A stretch of DNA of 64,000 nucleotides from Salinibacterium hongtaonis (GTDB taxonomy: Bacteria; Actinomycetota; Actinomycetes; Actinomycetales; Microbacteriaceae): positions 1,364,001-1,428,000 of the forward strand of contig NZ_CP026951.1 of assembly GCF_003065485.1 (NCBI RefSeq), read 5' to 3'. This document shows, one piece after another, positions 48,499-57,944 of the stretch. Both the position numbers and the translations under genes were made by a program. Numbering within the stretch: position 1 is the stretch's first letter; the number at the start of each line of letters is the position of its first letter. The notes beneath the pieces are model-generated. The model was not told the origin of the DNA. It worked only from the letters and a program-made list of their open reading frames with translations, and made no database searches.

Positions 48499-49302
48499 GT
48501 GGCAACCAGCAGGGGTAGCGAAAAAGAAGCACGAGCTGCACGCGAGCGTCTTAGGGTTTACAACGCCCGCCAGACGGTGCACGAGAACACCGTCTCTCGG
48601 CGCAAGCGAGACAACGTCATCGCCGTAATTGCTGGGGCCGTGGTGGTGGCAATCGCAGTGGCCGCGCAGGTCGCGTTCTTCTCCTTCGGCCCTGGAGCAT
48701 CTTCCCCAGACGCGGCGCCATCTCCTTCACCGTCGTCCTCTGCTCCCGTGGAGGGAAAGAACGTTGGCGATGTCCCCTCTCCCGATCTGGCCGAAGGCCG
48801 CACCTGGACAGGCCAGCTCACTCTCAATGACGTTGCGCTCGACATCGAGCTAGACGGTGCTGCCGCTCCCCAGGCAGTTTCGGCCTTCATCCAGGGCACT
48901 GAGGATGGCTACTTCGTCGGAAAGACCTGCCACCGGCTTACGAACGGTGGATTCTTCGTGCTTCAGTGCGGCTCTGCCGACGGGCAGGGGTCCACCGACA
49001 CGAGCTTCAGTTTCGGCCCCATCGAGAACGCTCCGGCTGACGACTTCTACCCCGCTGGCACACTTGCGATGGCCCGCGTTGGCGGAGATGCATTCAGCAA
49101 TGGTCGCCAGTTCTTTATCGTTTACGACGACACGACTATCCCCTCCGACGCTGCGGGCGGGTATACGGTGCTCGGAAAGGTCACTGGTGGGCTCGATGCG
49201 CTGCGTGCGGCCATCACGGATGCCGGTGTTGTCCCCGGCAGCGCCGAGACTGACGGCTCCCCGGTTATTCCCACTACTATTACGGGCCTGACCCTCAACT
49301 GA
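48499..49302 (+). CDS. Membrane-anchored cyclophilin-type peptidyl-prolyl isomerase
   Basis: 267 residues from GTG 48499 with GGAGG five bases upstream. Charged cytosolic N-terminus (~38 residues), one transmembrane helix (about 40-62), a Ser/Pro/Ala linker, then a cyclophilin domain outside the cell: GKTCHRLTNGGFFVLQCG, TLAMARVGGDAFSNGRQFFIVY and YTVLGKVTGGLDAL. Likely helps fold secreted proteins. The longer open frame to 48109 overlaps rarA and was rejected. Confidence 0.93.
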   Translation: MATSRGSEKEARAARERLRVYNARQTVHENTVSRRKRDNVIAVIAGAVVVAIAVAAQVAFFSFGPGASSPDAAPSPSPSSSAPVEGKNVGDVPSPDLAEGRTWTGQLTLNDVALDIELDGAAAPQAVSAFIQGTEDGYFVGKTCHRLTNGGFFVLQCGSADGQGSTDTSFSFGPIENAPADDFYPAGTLAMARVGGDAFSNGRQFFIVYDDTTIPSDAAGGYTVLGKVTGGLDALRAAITDAGVVPGSAETDGSPVIPTTITGLTLN

Positions 49303-49352
49303 CGCTCTGCGCACGGCAGTGCAATAAGCTAGGGGCCGGTCGGTCCACAGTG

Positions 49353-49377
49353 GCCACTCTGGTAGCAAGGTGAGGCA
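49353..49377 (+). other. Upstream region of the DUF349 gene
   Basis: The 75 bases between the cyclophilin stop and the DUF349 GTG carry a TAAGCT hexamer near 49325-49330 and a purine-rich GGTGAGGCA just before the start. This may be a separate promoter and ribosome site; no terminator is visible between the genes. Confidence 0.25.
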
Positions 49378-50610
49378 GTGACGAATAACAATCAGGCACC
49401 ATGGGGCCGCGTCGACGACGACGGCACGGTTTTCGTGCGCGAAGGCGATAGCGAGCGCGCGGTCGGACAGTACCCCGACGGCACCCCCGAAGAGGCTCTC
49501 GCCTACTTCGAACGCAAGTTCACCGACCTAGCGGGCCAGGTGACGCTACTAGAACAACGAATCAAGCGCGGCACTCCCGCTTCTGACGTTGCGAAGACCG
49601 TCAACGCACTGATGGCCACGGTCTCGACGGCCAACGCCGTCGGCGACCTTGCATCGCTGCGCGCACGCCTTGAAGCTCTCGGTGGCGCTGTCGGAGAGCT
49701 CACGGAGAAGCAGCAGGCAGAAACTCGCGCGGCCCTCGAGGCCGCCGTCGCCTACCGCACCGCTCTCGTCGAAGAAGCCGAGGCACTCGCGGCTCAGGAC
49801 CCGGCAACTGCACAGTGGAAGCAGGTCAGCGCGGCGATCGATGAGATTTTTGCGCGCTGGCAGGCGCACCAGCAAGAGGGCCCGCGTCTTCCTAAGGCCG
49901 AGGGCAACGAGCTGTGGAAGCGATTCCGCGCGGCACGGTCCACGATCGAGACGCACCGCAAGGCCTTCTTTGCCGAGCTTGACGCGACTCATAAGCAGGC
50001 ACGCTCTCGCAAGCAGGAGCTCGTTGCTCGCGCCGAGGCGCTTATTCCTCAGGGAATTGATGGCGTCCACGCCTACCGCCAGCTTCTCGACGAGTGGAAG
50101 GCCGCCGGTCGCGCCGGCAAGAAGTACGACGACGCGCTCTGGGCTCGGTTCAAGGCTGCGGGCGACGCGATCTATGCTGCCAAGGCCGAGGTTGATGCTC
50201 GGGACAACGAAGAATTCGATGAGAATCTTCGCCTCAAGGAGGAGCTTCTCGCCGAGGCGCAGCCGCTTCTTACTGAGACCGACCGCGGAGTTGCCCGCGC
50301 CAAGCTGATGTCCATCCAGGAGCGCTGGGATGCAATCGGCAAAGTACCCCGCGCTAATGTCAAGTCTGTCGAAGAGCGCATTCGCGCCGTTGAAGCCGCC
50401 GTTCGTCGCCTCGACGACGAGCATTGGAAGCGCAACAACCCCGAGCGCAAGGCACGCGCAGAAGGCCTAGCGGCTCAGTTGCAGGATGCGATTGCCAATC
50501 TCGAAAAGGAGCTGGCCGACGCCAAGACCACGGGCGACCCTGCCCGCATTGCCAAGGCACAGGAGGCGCTTGACGCCCGCCGTGCGTGGCTCGGAGTCAT
50601 CGCGGACTAA
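49378..50610 (+). CDS. DUF349 domain-containing protein
   Basis: 410 residues, almost entirely alpha-helical and highly charged. Several DUF349 repeats can be seen by their Trp-containing pattern: KQVSAAIDEIFARWQAHQQ, ELWKRFRAARSTIETHRKAFF, QLLDEWKAAGRAGKKYDDALWARFKAA and MSIQERWDAIGKVPR. GTG start at 49378. The family is widespread in actinobacteria without a settled function; the long helices suggest a structural or nucleic-acid-associated role. Ends at a strong double hairpin. Confidence 0.9.
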   Translation: MTNNNQAPWGRVDDDGTVFVREGDSERAVGQYPDGTPEEALAYFERKFTDLAGQVTLLEQRIKRGTPASDVAKTVNALMATVSTANAVGDLASLRARLEALGGAVGELTEKQQAETRAALEAAVAYRTALVEEAEALAAQDPATAQWKQVSAAIDEIFARWQAHQQEGPRLPKAEGNELWKRFRAARSTIETHRKAFFAELDATHKQARSRKQELVARAEALIPQGIDGVHAYRQLLDEWKAAGRAGKKYDDALWARFKAAGDAIYAAKAEVDARDNEEFDENLRLKEELLAEAQPLLTETDRGVARAKLMSIQERWDAIGKVPRANVKSVEERIRAVEAAVRRLDDEHWKRNNPERKARAEGLAAQLQDAIANLEKELADAKTTGDPARIAKAQEALDARRAWLGVIAD

Positions 50611-50620
50611 CCTCTTCACC

Positions 50621-50668
50621 GAAACGGCTGCCATCGGGTTCTCCACAGAACCTGAGGGCAGCCGTTTC
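50621..50668 (+). terminator. Two-tier perfect hairpin after the DUF349 gene
   Basis: Outer arms GAAACGGCTGCC (50621-50632) and GGCAGCCGTTTC (50657-50668) pair perfectly; inner arms GGTTCT (50637-50642) and AGAACC (50647-50652) also pair perfectly, separated by a symmetric 4+4 internal loop (ATCG/TGAG). Only a weak T content follows (GTCGTTGTG). It lies 10 bases after the stop. Confidence 0.8.
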
Positions 50669-50697
50669 GTCGTTGTGCTGGCTTAGACGATGGGGTC

Positions 50698-51369
50698 ATG
50701 AATCCTCGCCTCTCTGCCGTTCTTTCCTCACACGACCTGCCCGCTGCCGAACTTCAGGCAGCTCGCCTGGACGGCGAGGTCTACTGCGTCGATGAGTGCT
50801 TCTCCCCAATAGACGAGATCGACGATGCGGCGCACCGCGCGGGCTCACTGAGAACGCTCGTACCTCGCCGGCTCATCGCCGCACGGGAGACCGCTGCGTG
50901 GGTGCACGGCGTTCTTATCAATCCCCCCGTTGTTCACCACTTCTGGTCTAACCACGATGCAAGGGCACGCCCCAACCCGTCGCCGCGCCTCGACGTGAGA
51001 GAGCTCGTGCTCCTCCCCTCAGACATCGTGATCCTCGGGGGCATGCAGGTCACCACGCCGCTGAGAACAGCGATCGACATCCTGCGTTTCACCGAGCACC
51101 TCGGACGGCGAGAGTCAGCGGCCGTTCCTCTGCTCAGTGAGCAGTCGGGCCTTAGCTTGCGGGAGCTACGCGAGCACATCCTGGCGCTCAAGAAGACACC
51201 GGGCAAGCACAAAGCGCTAGCGGCGCTCGCCCTCGTACGGGAAGGTCACGAGCACCTAAGCGGTCACACGATAGACGTCGTAGACCGCGTCGATGCGTCT
51301 AACCGCATTGAGCACTCTGTCGAGGTGCGTGGTGTCGCCCATCTCGAAGACGAACCTGCTGATAGCTAG
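50698..51369 (+). CDS. AbiEi-antitoxin-like protein, function uncertain
   Basis: 223 residues. The pattern 'VPRRLIAARETAAWVHGVL ... VHHFWSNHDARARP ... LVLLPSDIVILGGMQVTTPLRTAIDILRF' resembles the C-terminal domain of actinobacterial AbiEi-type antitoxins and the N-terminal part of some DUF559 proteins. No winged-helix domain is obvious at the N-terminus and no AbiEii-like nucleotidyltransferase toxin is next to it, so an antitoxin role is unproven. The last ~38 codons run antisense over the end of rsh. ATG 50698, about 30 bases after the double hairpin. Confidence 0.6.
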   Translation: MNPRLSAVLSSHDLPAAELQAARLDGEVYCVDECFSPIDEIDDAAHRAGSLRTLVPRRLIAARETAAWVHGVLINPPVVHHFWSNHDARARPNPSPRLDVRELVLLPSDIVILGGMQVTTPLRTAIDILRFTEHLGRRESAAVPLLSEQSGLSLRELREHILALKKTPGKHKALAALALVREGHEHLSGHTIDVVDRVDASNRIEHSVEVRGVAHLEDEPADS

Positions 51370-53499
51370 GCGATCATTCGAGGTGGCAACGGTGGCCGAA
51401 AGAATGTTCACGTGATGCTCAGAGAGCACGCGCGTCACGTCCGACAAAAGCCCCGACCTGTCGAGGGCCTCGACCTGAATGTGCACGAGGAAGATACTGG
51501 TCGACGACGGCGCCCACTCAACCTCGACAACGCGCTCCGGTTCATTCATGAGCGACGCAACGTTGACGCACGACGCCTGGTGAACTGACACTCCGGAGCC
51601 TCGGGTGACGAAACCCATGATCTCGTCCCCGGGGACTGGTGTGCAGCACTTCGCGAGCTTGACCAGAATGTCAGGAGCGCCCTTGACGAGAACACCAGAG
51701 CTGCCGCTGGTGCGCCGCTTCGAGCGGCGCGCGAGCGGGAATTCGTCTTCGACGTCGCTCTCGACCTGCACTGCGGCCGCGACCTTCTCGATGACAGACT
51801 GCGTAGAGACGTGGCCCTCGCCGACGGCCGCGTAGAGCGCGGAAACGTCGTCGTACCGAAGCTGAGCGGCAACCTCGCTGAGTGCGCCCTGGTTCATGAG
51901 CTTCTGAAGAGGCAGGTTCTGCTTGCGCATAGCCCGGGCAATGGCATCCTTGCCCTGCTCCATAGCCTCGTCGCGGCGCTCCTTAGTGAACCACTGACGA
52001 ATCTTGTTTCGTGCCCGAGTGCTCTTAACAAACGTCAGCCAGCCCTGGCTTGGCCCGGCATCCGGATTCTTTGAGGTGAAGACCTCGACAACGTCGCCGC
52101 TGTTCAATTCGCTCTCGAGCGGAATCAGGCGGCCATTGACCTTGGCCCCCATGGTGCGGTGGCCCACCTCGGTGTGCACGGCGTACGCAAAGTCCACGGG
52201 TGTCGCGCCAGCGGGAAGCCCGATGACCTTGCCCTGCGGCGTGAAAACATAAACCTCTTTGGCACCAATCTCAAAGCGCAGCGAGTCGAGAAACTCCTCG
52301 GGGTCGGCGGTCTCCGCCTGCCAATCGGAGATGTGAGCGAGCCACGCCATGTCCGAGTCGCCAGCAATCGACGACGACGAGTCTTTGCCGCCTGAGAGAC
52401 GGTCCTTGTACTTCCAGTGCGCTGCGACGCCGTATTCGGCGCGCTGGTGCATCTCGTCCGTGCGGATCTGGATCTCGACGGGGCGGCCTTTCGGGCCGAT
52501 TACCGTCGTGTGAAGCGACTGATAGAGGTTAAATTTAGGCGTCGCGATGTAGTCCTTGAAGCGACCGGGAATCGGAGTCCAGCGCGCGTGAATCGAGCCG
52601 AGAACTGCGTAGCAATCCCGCACCGATGAGACCAGTACCCGGATGCCCACGAGGTCGTAGATCTCGTCGAAATCCCTGCCTCGCAGGATCATCTTCTGGT
52701 AGATCGAGTAGTACTGCTTGGGCCTGCCCATGACGCGACCCTTGATGCGGGCCGACTTGAGGTCTTCGTTAACGGAGTCGATCACCTGTTGAACGAACTG
52801 CTCCCGCTGGGGGGTTCGCTGCTTGACCAGACTTTCGATTTCCACGTACAGCTTGGGCTGCAAAACGGCGAAGGAGAGGTCTTCGAGCTCCCACTTGATG
52901 GCCTGGATGCCGAGGCGATGAGCCAACGGCGCATAAATCTCGATCGTCTCTTGCGCCTTGCGTTTCGCCGACTCCGAAGAAACAAAGCCCCAGGTGCGCG
53001 CATTGTGGAGACGGTCGGCAAGTTTGATCACGAGTACTCGGATGTCCTTCGACATCGCGACAACCATCTTGCGGACGGTCTCCGCCTGAGCGCTGTCGCC
53101 GTACTTGAGCTTGTCCAGCTTGGTGACGCCGTCGACGAGCATCGCAACTTCGTCGCCGAAATCCCGCCTGAGCATGTCAAGCGTGTACTCGGTGTCTTCA
53201 ACCGTGTCGTGCAGCAGGGCAGCAGCAAGCGTCTTGGCGCCGATTCCGAGGTCCGCGAGAATCTGAGCCACAGCGACAGGGTGCGTTATGTACGGCTCGC
53301 CGCTCTTACGCTTCTGACCTTTGTGGGCCTCGTCCGCCGTGCGATAGGCCCGCTCAAGGAGCTCTACGTCTGCCTTGGGATGATGGGTTCGCACCGTGCG
53401 AATCAGGTTCTCGATCGCCCCGGCGTGCTGCGCACGGGAGAAGAGGCGCGGCAACAGAAGGCGCCGAGTAGCAGGGCTGTTCGACGTGACCTCGGTCAT
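51256..53499 (-). CDS. rsh: Bifunctional (p)ppGpp synthetase/hydrolase (Rsh, RelA/SpoT)
   Basis: Makes and breaks (p)ppGpp in the stringent response. 747 residues: HD hydrolase domain with intact LLHDTVEDT (so hydrolysis should work), synthetase domain with GRPKQYYSIYQKM and the catalytic QIRTDEMHQRAEYGVAAHW, then TGS, zinc-finger (KCCTPVPGDEI) and ACT domains. Often named relA in actinobacteria. GGAGGTGAG directly precedes the ATG. Its 3' end overlaps the convergent gene by 114 bases. Confidence 0.97.
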   Translation of the reverse strand: MTEVTSNSPATRRLLLPRLFSRAQHAGAIENLIRTVRTHHPKADVELLERAYRTADEAHKGQKRKSGEPYITHPVAVAQILADLGIGAKTLAAALLHDTVEDTEYTLDMLRRDFGDEVAMLVDGVTKLDKLKYGDSAQAETVRKMVVAMSKDIRVLVIKLADRLHNARTWGFVSSESAKRKAQETIEIYAPLAHRLGIQAIKWELEDLSFAVLQPKLYVEIESLVKQRTPQREQFVQQVIDSVNEDLKSARIKGRVMGRPKQYYSIYQKMILRGRDFDEIYDLVGIRVLVSSVRDCYAVLGSIHARWTPIPGRFKDYIATPKFNLYQSLHTTVIGPKGRPVEIQIRTDEMHQRAEYGVAAHWKYKDRLSGGKDSSSSIAGDSDMAWLAHISDWQAETADPEEFLDSLRFEIGAKEVYVFTPQGKVIGLPAGATPVDFAYAVHTEVGHRTMGAKVNGRLIPLESELNSGDVVEVFTSKNPDAGPSQGWLTFVKSTRARNKIRQWFTKERRDEAMEQGKDAIARAMRKQNLPLQKLMNQGALSEVAAQLRYDDVSALYAAVGEGHVSTQSVIEKVAAAVQVESDVEDEFPLARRSKRRTSGSSGVLVKGAPDILVKLAKCCTPVPGDEIMGFVTRGSGVSVHQASCVNVASLMNEPERVVEVEWAPSSTSIFLVHIQVEALDRSGLLSDVTRVLSEHHVNILSATVATSNDRLAISRFVFEMGDTTHLDRVLNAVRRIDAVYDVYRVTA

Positions 53500-53584
53500 C
53501 TCACCTCCCCAGAACTCCAGATAGCAAATTTACCACCGCGCTCCCGTGTGAATCCCCAAGGCAACCTCAGGAGCGAGACGACCG

Positions 53585-54595
53585 CTAAACGCCGGTTTCG
53601 GCGGCGACTTCCGTAGCCTCCGCGCGGCGAGCCGCCTCAATACGCTGCCGCTGCTTGACGATGGCCGGCTCGCGCTCACGCAGGTGAACATAAACCGGTG
53701 CCGCGACGAAAATCGTCGAGTACGCCCCAACCAGAATGCCAATGAAGAGTGCCAGCGAAATGTCGCGGAGCGTGCCTGCGCCCAGCACGAACGCTCCGAT
53801 GAACAGAATCGCGGCAACGGGCAGAACAGCAACGACGGACGTGTTGATCGACCGAACAAGGGTCTGGTTGACCGCGAGGTTGACAGACTCCGCGAAGGTT
53901 CGCTTCGTTGAGTCGACGTCCTCCGTCGTGTTTTCCCTGATCTTGTCGAAGACAACGACAGTGTCGTAGAGGGAGTATCCGAGAATCGTGAGGAATCCGA
54001 TGACGGCGGCGGGGGTGACCTCAAACCCGAGGATGCCATAGATGCCGGCGGTGATGATGAGGTCGTGAAACAGGGCGATCATCGCGGCGAGGGCCATCTT
54101 CCACGTTCGGAAGTACAGCGCCATCAGGACACCGGCTAGCACGATGAACACGATGAGTGCGCGAATCGACTGCGCGGTGATGTCTGCGCCCCACGTCGCC
54201 CCAATGAATGAGGCGTTAACCTGGTCGACCGGAACGTCGTAGGCCGTGGCGAGAGAATCCTTGATCTCTAGCGCCTCGTCGTCTGTGACGATGTCGGTCT
54301 GGATGCGCACAGAGTCGGTTCCGACAACCGTTACGCGGGGCAGAAGCTCAGGCACGACGCTGCGGACAGCATCCTCACCGAGGGTCTGGTCGGTGTCGGA
54401 TACGCGCTCGATCTGGAACTGCGAACCGCCACGGAATTCGATGCCGAACTCAAAGCCACCGCGAAGCATCGGGCCAACGACCGACGCAAGAATCAGAACC
54501 GCGGCAATGGCGTACCAGAGCTTGCGGCGGCCGACGAAGTCAAAGGAACGACGACCCGTGTAGAGATCGTTTCCCAGCTGGGCGAACCCTGACAT
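53585..54595 (-). CDS. secF: Protein translocase subunit SecF
   Basis: Partner of SecD; uses proton motive force to pull secreted proteins out of the Sec channel. 336 residues: N-terminal helix, P1 domain with FGIEFRGGSQFQIE, then five more helices including FHDLIITAGIYGILGFEV and LGYSLYDTVVVFDKIREN. ATG shares one base with the secD stop (TGATG). Confidence 0.97.
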   Translation of the reverse strand: MSGFAQLGNDLYTGRRSFDFVGRRKLWYAIAAVLILASVVGPMLRGGFEFGIEFRGGSQFQIERVSDTDQTLGEDAVRSVVPELLPRVTVVGTDSVRIQTDIVTDDEALEIKDSLATAYDVPVDQVNASFIGATWGADITAQSIRALIVFIVLAGVLMALYFRTWKMALAAMIALFHDLIITAGIYGILGFEVTPAAVIGFLTILGYSLYDTVVVFDKIRENTTEDVDSTKRTFAESVNLAVNQTLVRSINTSVVAVLPVAAILFIGAFVLGAGTLRDISLALFIGILVGAYSTIFVAAPVYVHLREREPAIVKQRQRIEAARRAEATEVAAETGV

Positions 54596-56325
54596 CAGGA
54601 GTCCTTTCCTCGTGAGGGCGCGGACTGCTCAGCAGCCTTGCGCTCAGCAATCGTCTGTCGTTTTGCTGCCTCACGGCTGCTTGCCGCGCGTTTGGCCGCA
54701 CTCACACCCGTTGGCTCGCGGAACTGAGCCCGTCCGCGGTAGACGGCGCCAAGGGCCTGTGGGCTCAGACCGCTCCAGGGGTGACCGTCGCCGAAGAACT
54801 TGGTCTTCGACAGCAGCTGCATCAGCGGGTGCGTGAAGAGCATGACCACGAGCAGGTCGATGAGGGTCGTGATGCCGAGCGTCAGGGCGAAGCCCCGAAC
54901 GTTACCGATTGCCAGGACAAACAGCACAGCGGCGGCCAAGAAGTTGACGGTATCCGACGCAAGAATCGTGCGGATTGCGCGCTTCCATCCCGCCTCAACT
55001 GCGGAACCGAGCATCCTGCCATCGCGCAGTTCGTCTCGAATGCGCTCAAAGTAGACGATGAACGAGTCCGCGATGATGCCGATGGCCACAATCAGACCGG
55101 CAACACCGGCCAGTGAGAGGCGGTAGCCCTCTCGCCAGGACAGCAGGTTAATAACGAGATAGACGATCACTGCCGCGACTCCAAGCGAGGCGACCGTGAC
55201 CAATCCCAGTGCCCGGTATTGGAACAGTGAGTAGACAACGACCAGAACAAGCCCGATTACGCCGGCGATGAGCCCGCTCCACAGCTGGCTCTGGCCGAGC
55301 GTTGCGGAGATGTTCTCGATGCTCTGAACTTCGAAACCAATGGGCAGGGCGCCGAACTTGAGCTGGTCGGCGAGAGTCTTCGCCGTGTCCTGCGTGAAGT
55401 TGCCCGAGATCTGCGGCTTGCCGTTCGTGATCACGGCATTGGTTGTCGGAGCCGAGATAACAGCCCCGTCAAGCACGATCGCGAACTGGTTTTGCACACC
55501 AGTGAGCGAGTAGAGCCGCGTGGTCACGTCAGCGAACTGCTGAGTTCCTTTGTCGTCGAAGACGATGTTGACGCCCCACTGCCCAGTGCTAACGCCCTGG
55601 CTGTTGGAGACGAGACTGTGCGTGGCGTCGGAGATTCGCTCCCCCGACACCTCCACGGGGCCGAGAATGTACTTGATCGACCGGGTGTCGTCACAGGTGA
55701 CGAGAGGCTGGTCGGCTGGAGCAACGTTCGTCGCCGCGTCGTCGAGCTTTGCGCAGTCAAAGTTTGTGTAGGTTTCGCGCAGCTCGGGGGTGATCCAGTT
55801 GAGATCGCTCGCGTCGGTGGGGCTGACGCTCGGCGTCGCCGCTGGCGCGCTTTCGGCGGGCTCGTCAGATTCGCCTGCGTCCGGTGACGCGCTCGGCTCT
55901 TCGCTGCCCTCAACGGTCGCGGGAGTCGCTGCGCTCGCCTCTAGCACCGGTCGGAACTCGAGCTTTGCCGAGGACTCGATGCGGTCGAGAGTCTCCTGAT
56001 CGGGTGTTCCCGGAATCGACACGACGATGTTCTGCGCACCCTGCGTGTTGATCTCGGATTCCGAGACACCGGCGGCGTCGATGCGCTGGCGAATGATCGA
56101 CACAGCTTGGTCGAGCTGCTCGCTTGTTACTTCTTGGCCGCTTTCAAGCTGAGGGGCCAGGATGATCTGGGTGCCGCCCTCGAGATCGAGCGCGAGCTTG
56201 GGGGTCCACCCAGAGCCCTGCCAGATCACTCCTGCGACGTTGAACCCGACCAGCGCGACGACGATGACGCCGAGCCATGAGAGGGAACGCCAAGCCTTCT
56301 TGACCGGGGTCGATCGTTGTGCCAC
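54595..56325 (-). CDS. secD: Protein translocase subunit SecD
   Basis: 576 residues. First helix (about 14-34), then DLEGGTQIILAP of the P1 head, a low-complexity Ala/Pro/Ser/Glu stretch at about 130-173, the rest of P1 (LDGAVISAPTTN), and five C-terminal helices with GIIADSFIVYFERIRDELR. Ends with a basic ~70-residue tail. GTG start at 56325 lacks a clear ribosome site. Follows yajC in the normal yajC-secD-secF order. Confidence 0.97.
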   Translation of the reverse strand: MAQRSTPVKKAWRSLSWLGVIVVALVGFNVAGVIWQGSGWTPKLALDLEGGTQIILAPQLESGQEVTSEQLDQAVSIIRQRIDAAGVSESEINTQGAQNIVVSIPGTPDQETLDRIESSAKLEFRPVLEASAATPATVEGSEEPSASPDAGESDEPAESAPAATPSVSPTDASDLNWITPELRETYTNFDCAKLDDAATNVAPADQPLVTCDDTRSIKYILGPVEVSGERISDATHSLVSNSQGVSTGQWGVNIVFDDKGTQQFADVTTRLYSLTGVQNQFAIVLDGAVISAPTTNAVITNGKPQISGNFTQDTAKTLADQLKFGALPIGFEVQSIENISATLGQSQLWSGLIAGVIGLVLVVVYSLFQYRALGLVTVASLGVAAVIVYLVINLLSWREGYRLSLAGVAGLIVAIGIIADSFIVYFERIRDELRDGRMLGSAVEAGWKRAIRTILASDTVNFLAAAVLFVLAIGNVRGFALTLGITTLIDLLVVMLFTHPLMQLLSKTKFFGDGHPWSGLSPQALGAVYRGRAQFREPTGVSAAKRAASSREAAKRQTIAERKAAEQSAPSRGKDS

Positions 56326-56422
56326 CTAGGAACTCAGCTTTCTACTCCGCGAGACAACATCTCGAGGGAGGTCAGGTCAGGAATCGCGGCCACCGTCGGT
56401 CGCGCACACAGAAGACTAGTGG

Positions 56423-56833
56423 CTAGTCGTTGCCCTTGTCGGCAGCACGGCCGTCGACGCCCTTGGCATCGCCATCCGCAGTCACCGTATGGGTGTCGTC
56501 AGATGCGGAGTCAATAGCGATCGGTTCGTCGATCACGGTCTCGTCTGTTGCGATGCTGTCGGCCTCGGCTACGTCGTTTTCGACAACCTTGAGGATCGTC
56601 TGACGGTGGACGCGAAGAACGGTGCCGGGGGTCGTTTCGAGCAGAGCCTCGTTGGACTCCTCATCTACCGAAAGCAGCGTTCCGTAGACGCCGAACTGCG
56701 TCATAACTTCAGCGCCGGGAACCATCTTTGACTGCAGGGTCTCCTGCTCTGCGCGGCGCTTCTTGGACGTACGGAACTGGAAGAAGATAAAGACGGCCAA
56801 GAGGGCCATCATGACAATAAGTAGCGGATCCAT
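56423..56833 (-). CDS. yajC: Preprotein translocase subunit YajC
   Basis: 136 residues from ATG 56833. Single N-terminal membrane helix (DPLLIVMMALLAVFIFFQF), RTSKKRRAEQ basic linker, the VPGAEVMTQFGVYGTLLSVD fold, then an acidic tail of ~45 residues. Accessory to SecDF. The frame is open to 56902, overlapping ruvB by 11 bases, but the family begins at MDPLL. Confidence 0.93.
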   Translation of the reverse strand: MDPLLIVMMALLAVFIFFQFRTSKKRRAEQETLQSKMVPGAEVMTQFGVYGTLLSVDEESNEALLETTPGTVLRVHRQTILKVVENDVAEADSIATDETVIDEPIAIDSASDDTHTVTADGDAKGVDGRAADKGND

Positions 56834-56891
56834 GCGGAGGGGCCTTCCAGAGGGAAATCTGCGCACGACGGTGCGCACGATGGTCGTTAAA

Positions 56892-57944
56892 TTATAGGCC
56901 ATCGCGGAAGAGTGCTGACTCCCGCTGCGCTATTCCTAGGTGTTCCCAGGCCTTCCGAGTGGCGACCCGACCTCGCGGGGTTCGCGAAATTAATCCCATT
57001 CGCACTAGGAATGGTTCGGCGACCGACTCAATCGTCTCCGCTTCTTCACCGACGGATGCGGCAAGCGTGCCGAGCCCTACCGGCCCTCCCCCGAACTGCT
57101 GAATGATGGTCGAGAGGACCGCTCGGTCTAGCCGATCGAGGCCAAGATCATCGACGTCATAGAGCTTGAGCGCCGCCTGGACGGCCTCGAGCCCCTCCCG
57201 TCCATTGACGAGTGAGAAATCCCTTACCCGCCGAAGCAGGCGATTGGCGATTCGTGGTGTGCCTCGGCTCCTCCCAGCGATCTCCCCCAGTGACTCTGAG
57301 TCGATCTCGAGTTCCAGAAGGCGACTGGCGCGGGAAATGACATGGGCGAGCTCGTCATCGGAATAGAACTCCAGATGAGCGGTAAAGCCGAAGCGGTCAC
57401 GCAGAGGATTCGGCAGCAGGCCGGAGCGGGTCGTGGCACCGACTAGCGTGAACGGCGCCAAATCAAGGGGGATCGAGGTCGCCCCAGCCCCCTTGCCCAC
57501 CATGATGTCGATGCGGAAGTCCTCCATAGCGAGATAGAGCATCTCCTCGGCGGAGCGGGCCATCCGGTGGATCTCGTCGATAAACAAGACCTCGCCGGGC
57601 ACCAGTGACGAGAGCAGGGCCGCCAGGTCTCCCGCATGTTGAATCGCCGGCCCGCTAGACATGCGCAGCGGGCGATCGCTCTCATGAGCCACGATCATCG
57701 CAAGCGTCGTTTTACCCAGCCCTGGAGGACCCGCGAGCAGAATGTGGTCGGGCGTGCGCGACTGCAGGGCGGCAGCCTGAAGCAAAAGTTCAAGCTGCGC
57801 GCGGACCTTAGTCTGTCCGACGAACTCAGAAAGCGAGCGTGGGCGTAGTGCCCCTTCGAAGGCTAACTCTGCCGTCGACTCCGGCACGGGCACCACCACG
57901 GACTCCACAGAACTCCGCTCAAAACCAAACGCTTCTGAGCTCAT
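56892..57944 (-). CDS. ruvB: Holliday junction branch-migration ATPase RuvB
   Basis: AAA+ motor that drives branch migration with RuvA. 350 residues: Walker [10 protein letters not shown], Walker B FIDEIHR, sensor VGATTRSG, arginine finger region NPLRDRFG, and the C-terminal winged helix with RTPRGR. Coupled to ruvA by ATGA. Confidence 0.98.
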   Translation of the reverse strand: MSSEAFGFERSSVESVVVPVPESTAELAFEGALRPRSLSEFVGQTKVRAQLELLLQAAALQSRTPDHILLAGPPGLGKTTLAMIVAHESDRPLRMSSGPAIQHAGDLAALLSSLVPGEVLFIDEIHRMARSAEEMLYLAMEDFRIDIMVGKGAGATSIPLDLAPFTLVGATTRSGLLPNPLRDRFGFTAHLEFYSDDELAHVISRASRLLELEIDSESLGEIAGRSRGTPRIANRLLRRVRDFSLVNGREGLEAVQAALKLYDVDDLGLDRLDRAVLSTIIQQFGGGPVGLGTLAASVGEEAETIESVAEPFLVRMGLISRTPRGRVATRKAWEHLGIAQRESALFRDGL

